A DNA stretch of 64,000 nt. It comes from Phocoena phocoena. Taxonomy: Eukaryota; Chordata; Mammalia; Artiodactyla; Phocoenidae. Positions 34,061 through 46,110 of the stretch are shown here, one piece after another. Numbering within the stretch: position 1 is the stretch's first letter; every line of letters starts with the position of its first letter. Made by a program: the position numbers and the translations under genes. The notes below the pieces were generated by a model. That model did no database searches. It saw only the letters and a list, made by a program, of their open reading frames with translations, and was not told the origin of the DNA. The stretch covers positions 110,064,313 through 110,128,312 of the forward strand of contig NC_089225.1 of assembly GCF_963924675.1 (NCBI RefSeq), given 5' to 3'.

Positions 34061-35692
34061 AAATAAATTTAAAAAGAATGAGGAAGAGCTCTATGAACTG
34101 ATATGGAAGGATTTCTGGCAGACATTAAAATGGGAGGGGGGGAATTATTTACAGGGAAATTTACAGCACTAAACACCCGTATTAGAAAAGACAAAAGTTC
34201 TCAAATCAGTGATTTTAGCTTCCACCTTAAGAAACTAAAAATACGAAACAGAAAAAAAATTAGAGAAAATCAATGAAACCAAAGCTGGTTCTTTGAGAAT
34301 ATCAATAAAATTGGCAAACCTCTGGGTAGATTTCTCAGGAAAAAAGAAAAGAAAAAACCACAACTTATCAATGCTAGTTATGACTGAGGTGGCACCACTA
34401 CAGATTCTACAGAAATAAAAAGCATGATAATGAAATAACATGAACTTTATGCCTATAAAATCGACAACTTAGGTGAAATGGGAAAATTCCTCGAAAGACA
34501 CAGACTGTCAAAGTTCACTCAAGAAGAAAGAAATAACCTGAATAATCTTATATCCATTAAAGACACTGAATTTGTATTTTAAAATCTTCCCACAAAGAAA
34601 ATCTCCAGCCTTGATGACTTTACTGGTAAAATCTACCAAATATTGTACTTAAGGAAGAAATCACATTAATCCTGAACACACTCTTCCAGAAAATTGACAA
34701 GGAGAGAACACTTTTGAACTCTTCCTATGAAGCAAGTGTTACTCCACTACCAAAATCTAAGACATTGGAAGACAAGATAACTATATAACAGTATCCCTCA
34801 TAAACATAAATGCAAAAATTCAAAACAAAATTTTATCAAATAGAAGCCAAAAATACATAAAAGGTATAATACGTTATGATCAATACACTTCCTGACAAAA
34901 GAAAGGTTAAGTTAAAATTTTTAAATTTATCCATATATCTGCCATAGTAACAGATTAAAAAAGAAAATCCACTTTATCATTTCAATAGACACTGAAAAAT
35001 CCAACTCATAGCAAACCAGGACTAGAAGGGTACTTTCTCAATCTGATAAAGAGCATCTATGAAAAGCCAATGCTAATATAATACTAAGTGGTAAAACCGC
35101 ATGTCTTCCTTCTAAGATCAGGAAAAAGACAAGGATGTGTACTCTCACCACTCCTATTTCTTGAGGTTCCTAGGGAATCTACAGAGAAGCAACTAATAAG
35201 CCACTGAGCAAAACTAATAAACTAATAAGTGATTTAGCAAAGTATCAGGGTACAAGAACAATATACCAGAAAATCTGTATATACTAGAACAAAATAATCT
35301 GAAATTTAAATTTTAAATTATCAGTTTACAGTAACATCAAAAATATGAATACTTCAATAAATTAGTCAAAAGAAATAACAACACCTAAATACACTACACT
35401 ACAAATATTGCTAAGAATTAAAGAAAACCTAAATAAATGAAGACCTACACCTCATTTATGGATGGATTCATGGATTTATGACTCGATATTGTTAAGATGA
35501 CAATTTCCCTTCAATTATTCTATAGTTTCAGTGCAATCCCAATCAAAATCCTAGGAGAATTTTTAGTAGAAATTGTCAAGCTTGTTCTAAAATTCTAATG
35601 GAAATGAAAAGGACCTAGAATACCCAAAACAACTATGAAAAAGAACAATGTTGGAGGACTAACACTTCCTGATTTCAAGACTTACTATATGG
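34061..35692 (+). repeat. L1 ORF2 relic
   Basis: Colinear ORF2 landmarks: accaaagctggttctttgag, acttaggtgaaatgggaaaa, ccacaaagaaaatctccagc, caatagacactgaaaaatcc, aggaaaaagacaaggatgtg and gttggaggactaacacttcc. They span the endonuclease-RT linker to the C-terminal part. Many stops and indels are present. Confidence 0.8.
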
Positions 35693-35943
35693 AGCATTTG
35701 TATGCTGCTGATGGAAATGTAAATTGGTGCAGCCACCGTGGAAAACAGTAAGGAGTTTCCTTAAAAAACTAAAAATAGAACTACCATATGATCCAGCAAT
35801 TCCACTCCTGGGTAGATAGGTAAAGAAAACAAAAACACTAATTTGAAAAGATACGTGCACCCCAATGTTCATAGCAGCATTTACTGTAGCCAAGATATGG
35901 AAGCAACCTAAGTGCCATCAATGGATGAATAAAGAAGATGTGG

Positions 35944-35982
<39 letters not shown>

Positions 35983-36420
35983 GAATATTATTACTCAGCC
36001 ATAAAAAAGAATGAAAATTTGCTATTTGCAACAACTTGCGTGGACCTGGAGGGTATTATGCTTACTGAAATAAATCAGACAAAAAAAGACGAATACTGTA
36101 TGATATCACTTATATGTGGAATCCAAAAAATACAACAAACTAGTAAAATAACAAAAAAGAAGCAGACTCACAGATATAGAGAACAAACTAGTGGCTACCA
36201 GTGGGAGAAGAAAGTGGGGAAGGGTAAGATAGGAGTAGGGGATTAAAAGGAACAAACTACTATGTATAAAATAAATAAGCTACAGGGAATATATTCCCTG
36301 TACAGCACAGGGAATATAGCCGATATTTTATAACTTCAAATGGGAGTAAAATCTATAAAAATTTCGAATCACTATGTTGTGCACCTGAAAATAATATAAC
36401 ATTGTAAATCAACTACAAAC
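35693..36420 (+). mobile_element. L1 3' end (cetartiodactyl type) joined to the preceding L1
   Basis: Starts at ctgctgatggaaatgtaaat, then catatgatccagcaattcca, tggtatatac plus an (AT)n tract, tattactcagccataaaaaa, cttatatgtggaatccaaaa, ggaatatagccgatatttta and acattgtaaatcaactac. The step from the C-terminal ORF2 region to here may be an internal deletion of one L1 or a separate insertion. The order alone does not decide. Confidence 0.8.
35951..35979. repeat. (AT)n microsatellite
   Basis: A 29-base AT run at the usual position in L1 between gtggtatatac and the gaatatta motif. Confidence 0.95.
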
Positions 36421-38600
36421 AAAGACAGAGAGACAGAGATTAGACAAGGTGGGAGGGCTCTTGCTCACAGGAAAGTGCTGAGACCCAGCTGGTAGCTGTG
36501 GAGAGAGCTGGACTGAAAAGCCATCATTTTGCAATCATCATGTAAAGATTGGATCCAACAAAAATCAACAATGGATGGGCAAGCTTTTGATGAGAAACAG
36601 CGTATTTTTGTGGATAATGACAAACTGATTCTAAAGTTTATATAGAAACTCAAAAGACCCAGAACAACAAACATAACACCGAAAGAGAACCAAGTTGGAG
36701 GACTGATGTCTTTTGACTGCAAAATTTACTATAAAGCTACAGTTATCCAGAAAGTGTGGTATTGGTGAAAAATAGACAAATAGAGCAATAGAACAGAATA
36801 GGGAACCCAGAAATAGACCCACATAAACATTATCAACTGATCTGACAAAGGAGCAAAGGCAAATCATTGGAGCAAACACAGTCTTTTCAACAAATGCTGC
36901 AGGAACAACTGAGCCTCATAGGCAAAGGAATGAATCTAGACACAGACCTTGCACCAAAATGGATCATAGACCTAAATTTAAAATGCAAAACTATCAAACG
37001 TCTAGAAGACGGCATAGGAGGAAATCTAAGCGACCACGGGCTTGCAGAGCAACACCAAACACGTGATCCATGAAAAAAACTGATAATGGACTTCATTAAA
37101 ATTAAAAGCTTCTGCTCTGTGAAAGACTGTTAAGAGAACGAAAATACAAGCCACAGCCTCGCAGAAAATCTTTGCAAAACACATGTCTGATAAAGGACTG
37201 GTATCCAAAACATATATATATACCCTATATATATATATATATCCAAAGAACTTTTAAAACGTAACAATAAGGGGGAAAAAAAACAATTTAAAAATGGGCA
37301 AAAGAGCTCAACAGATAACTCACCAAAAAGATAAATAGATATCAAATAAGCACATGAAATTATGCTAAACATCATATGTCATTAGGAAATTGCAAATTAA
37401 AACAAACAATGAGATACCACTACATACTTATTAGAATGACTACAATCCAAAAACCTGACAACACCAAATGTTGGTGAGGATGGGGAGCAACAGGAACTCT
37501 CATTCACTGCCGCTGGGAATGCAAAATGGTACAGCCACTTTGGAAGGCAGTTTTGTGGTTCGTAATACAACTAAACTAAATATTTTTTTTAGTTTATAAA
37601 ACTAAAGTTTTTAGTTTATAAAACTAAATAAAAACTAAAATATTTTTACCATATGATTCAGCAATTGCTCGAATCCTTGGTACTTATTCAAAGGAGTTGA
37701 AAACTCATGCCCACACAAAAACCTACACATGGATGTCTATAACAGTTTTATTCCTAATTGCCAAAACTTGGCCAAATGTCCTTTTAATAGGTTAACAGAT
37801 AAATTAACCGTAGTCCATCCAGACAATGGAATATTATTAAGCAATAAAAAGAAACGTACTAACAAGTCACAGAAAGAGATGAAGGAACCTTCAATACACA
37901 TTTCTTAGTAAAGGAAGGCAGTCTGAAAAATCTACATATTGTATGATTCCAAATATATGACATTCTGGAACAGGCAAAACTACAGAGACAGTAAAAAAAA
38001 AAATCAGAAGGTGCCAGGGGTACGGGGGGAAGCACAGGGTATCTGGGGGCAGCAGAACTATCTGAATGATACTGTATCCGTGGACACGTGACGTTATGCA
38101 TTTGTCAAAACCCATACAATTGTACAACACAAAAAGTAAGCCTTAGGGCTTCCCTGGTGGCGCAGTGGTTGGGAGTCCACCTGCCGATGCAGGGGACGCG
38201 GGTTCGTGTCCCGGTCCGGGAAGATCCCACATGCCGCGGAGTGGCTGGGCCTGTGAGCCATGGCCGCTGAGCCTGCGCGTCCGGAACCTGTGCTCCGCAA
38301 CGGGGGAGGCCACAGCAGTGAGAGGCCCGCGTACCGCAAACAAAAAAAAAGTAAGCCTTAATGTAAACTATGGACATTAATTAATAATTGTGTATCAATA
38401 GTGATTCATTAATTGTAACAAAAATACACACTAATGCAAGATGTTACTTAATAGAGGAAACTCCGAGGGGGAGAAGGAGGATGTGGGATCTCTCCACACA
38501 TCTGTTTGATTTTTATGTAAATCTAAATTTGTTCTAAAGTATGAAATCTACTAATTTTTTAAAGATTTTGAAAATCAGTCAGGCTCACAATAGGTAATCT
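36421..38600 (+). repeat. Old L1M ORF2 C-terminus and 3'UTR
   Basis: Landmarks gttggaggactgatgtcttt, ctacagttatccagaaagtg, agaatagggaacccagaaat, tcttttcaacaaatgctgca, gatggggagcaacaggaact, ttcaaaggagttgaaaactc and gacaatggaatattattaag continue into a 3'UTR with gaaactccgagggggagaag. It is the third plus-strand L1 unit in series from 34 kb. The SINE at 38146-38345 interrupts it. Confidence 0.78.
38131..38360 (+). mobile_element. CHR-type SINE, short form, 15-bp TSD
   Basis: The body (38146-38345) starts gggcttccctggtggcgcag and ends with gtaccgcaaacaaaaa. Perfect aaaaagtaagcctta copies at 38131-38145 and 38346-38360. It is nested in an L1M relic. Confidence 0.95.
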
Positions 38601-38802
38601 GTGCAGTCATAATGTCAATTTATTAATTTACAATGATGGTGAGTTATTAAATTGAACAATATAATGAATCATGTAATAAATATCAGAGCATTTTCTCTCT
38701 CTAGGCAGACCTGCATAATAAATAAATGAGAAAGCAGGTTGGCAGGCAGGCAGGGAGGGAGTGTGGGAGGCGGGGTAGTACCTGGGAAAACCTGGGGCCT
38801 GT

Positions 38803-39125
38803 CCTCTCACACTCTTTTTTTTTTTTAACGTCTTTATTGGAGTATAATTGCTTTACAATGGTGTGTTAGTTTCTGCTTTATAACAAAGTGAGTCAGTTAT
38901 ACATATACATATGTTCCCATATCCCCTCCCTCTTGCGTCTCCCTCCCTCCCACCCTCCCTATCCCACCCCTCTAGGTGGTCACAAAGCACCGAGCTGATC
39001 TCCCTGTGCTATGCGGCTGCTTCCACTAGCTATCTATTTCACGTTTGGTAGTGTATATATGTCCATGCCACTCGCTCACTTTGTCACAGCTTACCCTTCC
39101 CCCTCCGCATACCTCTCACACTCTT
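38803..39125 (-). mobile_element. Truncated L1 with perfect 14-bp TSD
   Basis: The body (38817-39111) reads, on the plus strand, poly(T), acgtctttattggagtataa, ttgctttacaatggtgtgtt, ctgctttataacaaagtgag, ctctaggtggtcacaaagca and cactttgtcacagcttaccc. That is the reverse of the cetartiodactyl L1 3'UTR. Identical cctctcacactctt copies at 38803-38816 and 39112-39125. It is the same 3'UTR subfamily as 50532-51068 (plus) and 59563-59692 (minus). Confidence 0.93.
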
Positions 39126-39360
39126 GACAAACCACGCCCAGGCCAGTCTGTGGTTGTTCAGCCCGGAAGCTACTCCACAAAATAAAACCAACCAAAATGT
39201 TCCTGGGGTCTTCATGGACCTCTGTGAAAAGCCCAAGGGCCCTAAAGAACCACCCTAGAAAGTGGGCATGAGCCAGAGGCAAGACTTTCCCTAACTGGGG
39301 GTTTTCCTGTCCTTGAAGTCCATAGACCCTGAAGTTCACTGACACCAAGAACACGTTTTC

Positions 39361-39587
39361 AAAATTCATTGCACAGGGCTTCCCTGGTGGCACAGTGGTT
39401 GGGAGTCCGCCTGCCGATGCAGGGGACATGGGCTCGTGCCCTGGTCCGGGAAGATCCCACGTGCCGCGGAGCGGCTGGGCCCGTGAGCCATGGCCACTGA
39501 GCCTGTGCGTCCGGAGCCTGTGCTCCGCAGCGGGAGAGGCCACAACAGTGAGAGGCCCGCGTACCGCAAAAAAAAAAATTCATTGCA
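39361..39587 (+). mobile_element. CHR-type SINE, short form, 13-bp TSD
   Basis: The body (39374-39574) has the gcttccctggtggcacagtg head and a short A-tail. Perfect aaaattcattgca copies at 39361-39373 and 39575-39587. It forms a tail-to-tail inverted pair with the older SINE at 39905-40095. Confidence 0.95.
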
Positions 39588-39904
39588 AAGTGTGTGCCTG
39601 CGTGGGTGTGCCTTTGTCTGGAAAGAGTGCCTACAGCTCCCTTTAGATTTTCACAGGGGTTCTTAAACACTCCCACGTCTGCCTCTGCTTCACTCTTGGA
39701 CTTGTAGACAAGGACCCAGTTCCTTACAGACCTCTTGCGTAACGAAAAGCACCCATAGAGCATGCATGGATAAGCAAGAGCGTTCAATGCAAACACAGGA
39801 AAGGATCACAGTCACTCCTGAGTCTTTTTCTACATGCAAGAAGGAAACATGGGACTACTTAAAAAATTCTTTAGAAAAGAAAGCATAGTGGGTTTTTCTC
39901 CAGA

Positions 39905-40095
39905 TATTTATTTATGTATTCACCTGGCTGCCCCAGGTCCTAGTTGCGGCATGCGGGATCCTCGTTGCAGCATGTGGGATCTTTTTTTTTTTTCCAGTTT
40001 CAGCAGGCGGGATCCAGTTCCCCGACCAGGGATCGAACCCGGTCCCCTGCATTGGGAGCGTGGAGTCTTAACCACTGGACCGCCAGGGAAGTCCC
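39905..40095 (-). mobile_element. Older tRNA-derived SINE, reverse
   Basis: Plus strand: tatttatttatgtattcacc, gcggcatgcgggatcctcgt, tgcagcatgtgggatctttt, gatcgaacccggtcccctgc and accgccagggaagtccc. Reversed, this is a tRNA-Glu-like SINE head (gggacttccctggcggt) with a different, repeated gatcccgcatg-type body. A T-run interrupts the body at 39970-39982. No target-site duplication could be defined. Confidence 0.85.
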
Positions 40096-40914
40096 AAAAG
40101 TGTAGATTTTTGTGGATGTCTCTGCCGTGAAGTGCCAGTGCATTATACAACACTCATAATTCCACCTGCGTGCAACTTTTACCACATACACATTCAACAC
40201 TGACACCTTTTTCTAGAACCAAAATTTGGCGTTCTGAACTCACTTTTTTTTTTTTTTTTGCCCTTTTTTATTCCTCCTAAGGATGAAAACTTTTGAGATG
40301 ACATTTATGATGTTGATATCAAGTTATTTTTAGAAATTGGGTTACAGGTTTTTTTTTTATCTGGGATGTTTCATGAAAATTGTAGTGTTTTCATCTCTAA
40401 AAGATCTTTCGGAAGCCACCTTTTTCTGAGGAATGTATACATTTCAGAAAAGGGATGAATCATTTTCTAGACAGAAATATCCTTGGGATAAAGCCATGGC
40501 AAAGAATTGTCTAGACACTGTGAGCCTCTTTTCTTTTGCTCAGAGATCTCTAAGTGTCTAGCTGGCTTTATTCTTCAGCTTGGCTGACAAACATCGCTTT
40601 GCTGCTTCTCTGCACGCTTGCCGTGTGGAGGGGGCTCTCTTCCTTAGGTGAACATGTGCCAGGCAGGATTTACTCCTGATTGAATTTTGCATTGGTTCCT
40701 AGAACTCCAGCATGATAACAAGGGTATGTGTTTTGCATACTTACTTGTACAGCCAATGATTAACCCAATTTTGTAAAATAAAAAATGCCTTGTTAGAATC
40801 AGGGCTGGGACTCTCACTTTTAACCTGGAAGGGATCTGATAACTTCCCCCAACATATCCAGGGAATTCAGGGTTTAGATGCTCTTGGTCAAAGATGGGCT
40901 AAGCCCCCTCTATT
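40096..40914. other. Unassigned DNA
   Basis: Contains a T15-17 run at 40244-40260 and A/T-rich sequence. No gene or repeat family recognised. Confidence 0.4.
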
Positions 40915-41500
40915 TGTTATCCATACGGTGTAACAAATTTTCATAAATTTAGCAGCTCAAAACAACATATATTTATTATCTCAGAGCATCTCTGGGCCAG
41001 GAGTCTGGGCACAGCTTAGCTGGGTCCTCTGATCAGGGTCTTACAAGGTGCAGTCAAGGTGTTGGCCAAGCCTGGGGTCTCGTCTGAAGGCTCGACTGGA
41101 GAAGGATTCCCTTCCATGCTCACATAGTTGCTGTCAGGAATTAGTTCCTTGCAGGTTGTTGGACTGAGGGTCTCAGTATCTTGGTGACTGTTGGATAGAG
41201 GTAGCCCTGAGATCCTCACCACATAGGTCTCTCCTTTGGATCTTCGTCAAAGCCAGCAAGGAAGAGTATAATAGAGTAACTTCTGTTAGCAAGACAGAAG
41301 TTACAGTCTCTTGTGAGCTAATCAGCTAATCACAAAAGTGACACCCCATCCTTTTAGCCATATTCTATTGGTTATCTGTAAGTCATTAGGTCCAGCCCAC
41401 ACTCAAGGGCATGGAATTAAACAAGGGTGTGAATATGAGGAGGTAGAAATCACCATGGGTCATCGGAATCACAGCCACCAAAACTGTATCTATTTACAAA
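40915..41500 (-). repeat. Old LTR-like repeat (same family as 2235-2735)
   Basis: Order on the plus strand: ggtgtaacaaattttcataa, tagcagctcaaaacaacata, gcacagcttagctgggtcct, caaggtgttggccaagcctg, attagttccttgcaggttgt, attctattggttatctgtaa, ggtccagcccacactcaagg and ggaggtagaaatcaccatgg. It is a well preserved copy of about 570 bp, with no internal genes adjoining. Confidence 0.6.
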
Positions 41501-43379
41501 GAACCTGTAAGTTTCCAAGATCTTAAAACTTGCCCTTTGGACTAGGATGGTTCTGTGCAAGACAAGGATGCAAGAAAGAGCAATGAGAACTGTGGCAGCC
41601 ATAGAAAATAAGCTGCTAAGATATCCAGTCACAGGGAGAGTAGTTGACTGAAGGCCCCAGAGGGATCCACCACCATGTCCCCAAAGAGGCCACACTGGCT
41701 GCAAGCTGCTCCCAGTCAAGGCCTGAGCACTGGGGGAAGGTATTAGCTCAAGCCCATACCTGGGCAGATATTCAACTCTTTACAGCTGGTGAGTTTGGGC
41801 TCAAATACTCCCATCAGCCTGGCCAAACCGTTCTTGGAATGGCACTGCAATCTGAGACTCTTCCCACCCTACCCTCCTTCCTTCCTTCTCTCCTTCCAGG
41901 GGTCAGATCTTCATAATGGTCCACAGAGTCTCCCTGCTTCCTCCTGACCCCTTCACAAGCGTTTCCCCACAATGAATCCTTTGCACGTCTAATCCTACCT
42001 TGGCATTTGCCTCTTGGAGGATCCCATCTACACAAGAATATGAGAGGGAGAGAAAGATGAGTTTTAATATTTAGGGCCAGATCATTTAAGGCTTGATGCA
42101 ATCTTATCTGGGCATAGTGCTGAGAGAAGACAAATTTGCCTACCCACCTGGTCTAGAAGATTCCCTGCAATCTAAGGAAATACACAGGGACCCATGACAG
42201 CAGAGGCTGGAGCAGTGGTCACAGCCCAGAACATGACTCCGCTGACAACCTGAATTTCTGGAGGAAGTGACTCCTGGACTTTGCCTTCATTGACCACAGC
42301 AAGGGGTTCCAGGAAGAGCCGAGGGGCTGGCATTCCTCTCTGTGGGGTGATGTGCACATGTTTCCTGGCTAGCCAAGGTGGGAAGGACAAGGACTTTACC
42401 CCGGGCTCCAACACTTTTTGGTATCAGAGCCATCTTGCCTCAGGACCCTTTCCAGTCTCTTGAGCTCCCTTGTCCCCCTGTCAACATAGTCTTGACCAGA
42501 GAGCACCCAATGGAGCCCTGTCCTCCTCACTCTGTGGTAACCATGGGTGTCTCTCCGTCCCAGGTGCAATGACTCCATTCCAGACTCAGTCATCTTCAAG
42601 TGCATGACCTCCAAGGGACATGAAGAGATATAGGGCCCGTCTGGGATTACTGGCATCCTGGCCAGGAGTCAGGGAAGACTCAAATCCCTGTTCCATTGAT
42701 GCAGGTCCAGAAGCACTAGACCTGACCTCAGGATGAAAGATTCCTTTCTTAGCCACACCAGGGACAGGAGAGCCTTGGCATGGTATTAGGGGTTTCACTA
42801 TAAGGGGGACTTTGTATCCCAAGCTTGTGCAAACTGGACATACTGGTTACAGTGGCATTCTTTGCCTTTTGCCTAGTAAATAGACCTCTAGGTTGAACAA
42901 CAGAGCTCATTCTCTTATTCGTATTTATCTCTGACCACATGCTGGAAGGGCAAAGGGCCAGAGTTCTTCCGTGCTAGCCACTGTCCCAAAGAAGGGCAGT
43001 TTGGGCGCTGGGGTAGAGGTACATGGGTTATACACTCTGGTTCCAACCTCTAGCTCTCAGCTTTAATCCAAACCAGGGCTTTCAGATCAAGTGTCTCAGA
43101 TGCCTAACTGGACCTCTTTTCATAATTCTCCTGTTAAAAGTAATTTTTTCATCCCAATCCAGAATTGAAATAAATAAGAAGTCCTAATAAATTCCATGTT
43201 TAAACAAACTGAAAAATGAATTATTTCCATTTATTACAAAACCACAGGGGGAAGAAAAACCCTTTTAAGAATTTTGAATAAATTGACTAATGGGGTGTCA
43301 GCTCTCTTATTTTGATTTTACTTTTAAGGAAGGTAAGTTACCTTATAAAACCTGACTAATAATTCTGAGCAAATTTACG
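41501..43379. other. Unassigned DNA, possibly derived from an old element
   Basis: About 1.9 kb with no recognised gene. The even spread of short frames on both strands (60-95 codons), and its position next to an LTR-like copy, leave open an origin as decayed internal element sequence. I see no reverse transcriptase, protease or gag-like motif. Confidence 0.35.
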
Positions 43380-43450
43380 CAGTCATTCAACAAATATTTG
43401 TCAACACTCTGTTCCAGGCTCTGTTCCAGGTACTGAGGATACAGTGATAG
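43380..43450 (-). repeat. L2 3' terminus fragment, reverse
   Basis: Plus strand agtcattcaacaaatatttg, then ctgttccaggtactgaggat and acagtgatagg, matches the reverse of an L2 3' end. Confidence 0.65.
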
Positions 43451-44929
43451 GAAAAGAAAAATGAAAAACAAAACATCCTAGAATCCTAGAATCACAAGAA
43501 TCACAGGAACAAAGACTTGGTGTGGACTGAATTAGAGAGCTCAAGCGATATTTGGGGACTTCAAAAAGACTTATTAACATACATTCATATTACCTTAAAA
43601 ATACTTTTCAGATTGGCAGTAATACATTTTTGATGATGCAAAAGACTTCCAAATACGACGTAGAATAGGAAGGGTCAACCCTGCTGATATTCACATTTCC
43701 TGTTAAATATTTGAGGCAAAACTACCCTTCAGTTTTATTTCCAAATGAAACAAATAAACCCGAAAATATCAGGATAACGTTAAGGCATTGCTAGCACTGT
43801 CTTTTCAGATGTTGCCCACATGGCTTGGGTCACTAGGGTTTGAGTTAGTACCAGTCACTAACTCAGCAGTTTGCCGGGCTGGTAAAATTTCAGAGAGATG
43901 GAGGACACCTCACACATGATGAGGTGGCAGTGACCATGGGTCTGCCCTCCTGCCTTCCATTCCTGTCCCCTTCTCCCCTGCCTGCCTCTACTATAGAGAC
44001 TATAGCAGTGCTGCCTTCATGGGCATGGAATCACACAGAGACGTGCCCTCGGAAGGGGGCCTCGCCTGGGCTTTAATTCTCTGTGGTCATTGAGTTAAAA
44101 TTCTTAATAATTTTATCTTTGAATTTGTGTTTTATGAGTGCATCCACTGAGACAATGAAGTGAGCACCACTCACCTCCCTACCTTACCCCCCAAAAGGCT
44201 CTCAGCACCTCCTCCTTCCACCCCTGCAGACACTCCTGGAGACGTGGGCATGGGCACGGGAAGGGTAGCTGGTACATCCCAGGCACTGAGTCGGGGGCAG
44301 GGCCCAGGCACTGGGGAGTGTCTGCACTTACTTCCTCAGCCTCCCCTTTCCGACATTAAATAGCAAATAAGAAACACCACAGCAGGTAGAGAGAACACAG
44401 GAGAAAGGAAAAGCTTTGCCCTTGCTTTGTGAGCAACAGGGCCCTGCTTTTTCATTTGCATGAGATCCTGAATATTAGGTAGTGAGCTCTGGTCATTAGC
44501 ACCCCAAACTCTATTTCCTTGCACCCTCACCTCTTAGAGGCGCCGGCCCTGGGAAGCAGATCTGACCCGCACAGCCAGCTTACTGAATGGAGACCCTTGA
44601 GAACCAGAAATGTTTGTCTTATTCATTGTTAATTTCCTGGTATAGACCAAAAAGCAGGTGTTCAGTAACATTTGATAGCATTAACATTAAAGTACATATG
44701 TATCCGTGCGCTTGGTAACTGTATCATTCAAATGCCCGCATTATTTTTTTTCTCTTCGATCTGTCGAGTCATGAGAGGGATGTGCTATCTTCCAGTATAG
44801 TTTGATCAGGTCCTCTTTTAAATTCTCATGCACTTTCTATATTAGGTAGCTGTGTTCGGTACATAAAAGTTTCTATGACAAATGCGTTTGGACTGTATCT
44901 TTTCTTAATATAAAAATCCCTTCCTACAG
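43451..44929. other. Unassigned DNA
   Basis: No gene or repeat family recognised. Frames are 64-67 codons at most. Confidence 0.4.
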
Positions 44930-45310
44930 TGGAAAATTAAATATCAGCCTTAAAAAAGAAGGAAATCCTTGGTGAAAGGGCTCAAAGGCGCAGTCATGAA
45001 GGATGAATATATCTAGAGCCCTCGTGTACAGCATAATGACTAGTTAGGAATACAGTCTTGAATACTGGAAATTTGCTAAGACAGCAGATTTCAGGTGCCC
45101 TCATGACACACACTAATGTGATGAGACAATGTGTTCATTACCTTGACCCTAGTAATTGTCAATACTCTATGTGTACCAATCACCATGCTGTACACTCTAA
45201 ACATATACAACTTTTATTAAAAACACAAAATAAAAAGAAGAAAGTCCTGGCATTCACAACAACATGGATGAACCCATAATTATGCGAAGTAAAATAAGCC
45301 AAATCCTTTT
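44930..45310 (+). repeat. L1M 3' end fragments
   Basis: Contains cagccttaaaaaagaaggaa, gtacagcataatgactagtt, gaatactggaaatttgctaa, catgctgtacactctaaaca and ggcattcacaacaacatgg. These are L1 3'UTR and ORF2-end motifs, but out of the simple order, so at least two fragments are present. Confidence 0.6.
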
Positions 45311-45439
45311 CAAACTGCGCTCCAGGAGGTCCTGCAAAACTGATTGATGCTGGCACTTGAAATAAACCTATCGGACACATTTGGAATACATAGAGGGGTA
45401 TGTTCAACCAGTCAGCACCCTCCACTCAGCATGAACTCG

Positions 45440-46110
45440 CAGATGCCAGTTCTCCCTGGAGTCGGCTGTAAAAAGATTGACACTAGCAGGAAGGAAGATG
45501 GTTATTAAATGGCCCTTGCGGCCGGCACGGTGTCTTCCTGCGTTACGTCTGAGCCTGCTTGATTGTTGCCACCCCAGCTGGGAGCATGTGATTCCCACAG
45601 TGCCAGCCGCAGCTGCCCAGCTCCAATGACACCGTTTGACTTCAAGCCTTTAGGGGTTCTGAGACCACAGGTACCTGACATCAAAATAGCCCATCAGCTT
45701 CAAAAATAATAAGCAAAACAATGAAGGGAAAAACAGCTGTCGGAAAAACTGGGGTTTGTTTCTTTCCTCCCTTTAACCGGTTGTTTTGTCCACTGACAAC
45801 TCTAGGAAGAGCCGCCACAAATAAAAGATGCTAGCTAAATAATGGCTTTTTTGTGCTGGGGATGACTTCATAGTTAAGCGTGATTGACGCCTCCATGGGT
45901 CTTGGATCGGCAAGGATGTAATTAAGAAGCCAGCTGATGTGGGCTGACAAATCCCCCTCTCACTTCAGAACACTGATGCATGGAATAAATTTTATTTCTG
46001 GCATTTAAACCAGCTTCTGAATTAACCATTTCCTTCATTCACCCTCAATTTTCAGCACTTGCTTTTTCCTTGCATCTTTAGACATCAGCTCCAGCCATGC
46101 TATCGCTGAG
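45440..46110. other. Candidate conserved noncoding block
   Basis: About 670 bp without recognisable repeat between L1-rich stretches. It carries homeodomain-like TAATTA cores (ggatgtaattaagaagccag), atgcatggaataaattttat, a ccctttaaccggttgttttg segment and several retained CpGs. Conservation cannot be shown from one sequence, so this is inference only. Confidence 0.3.

Noticed and set aside
41501..43379. Internal region of an endogenous retrovirus between LTRs
   Set aside because: No polymerase, protease, gag or env motif could be read in any frame, and no matching LTR flanks the other side.
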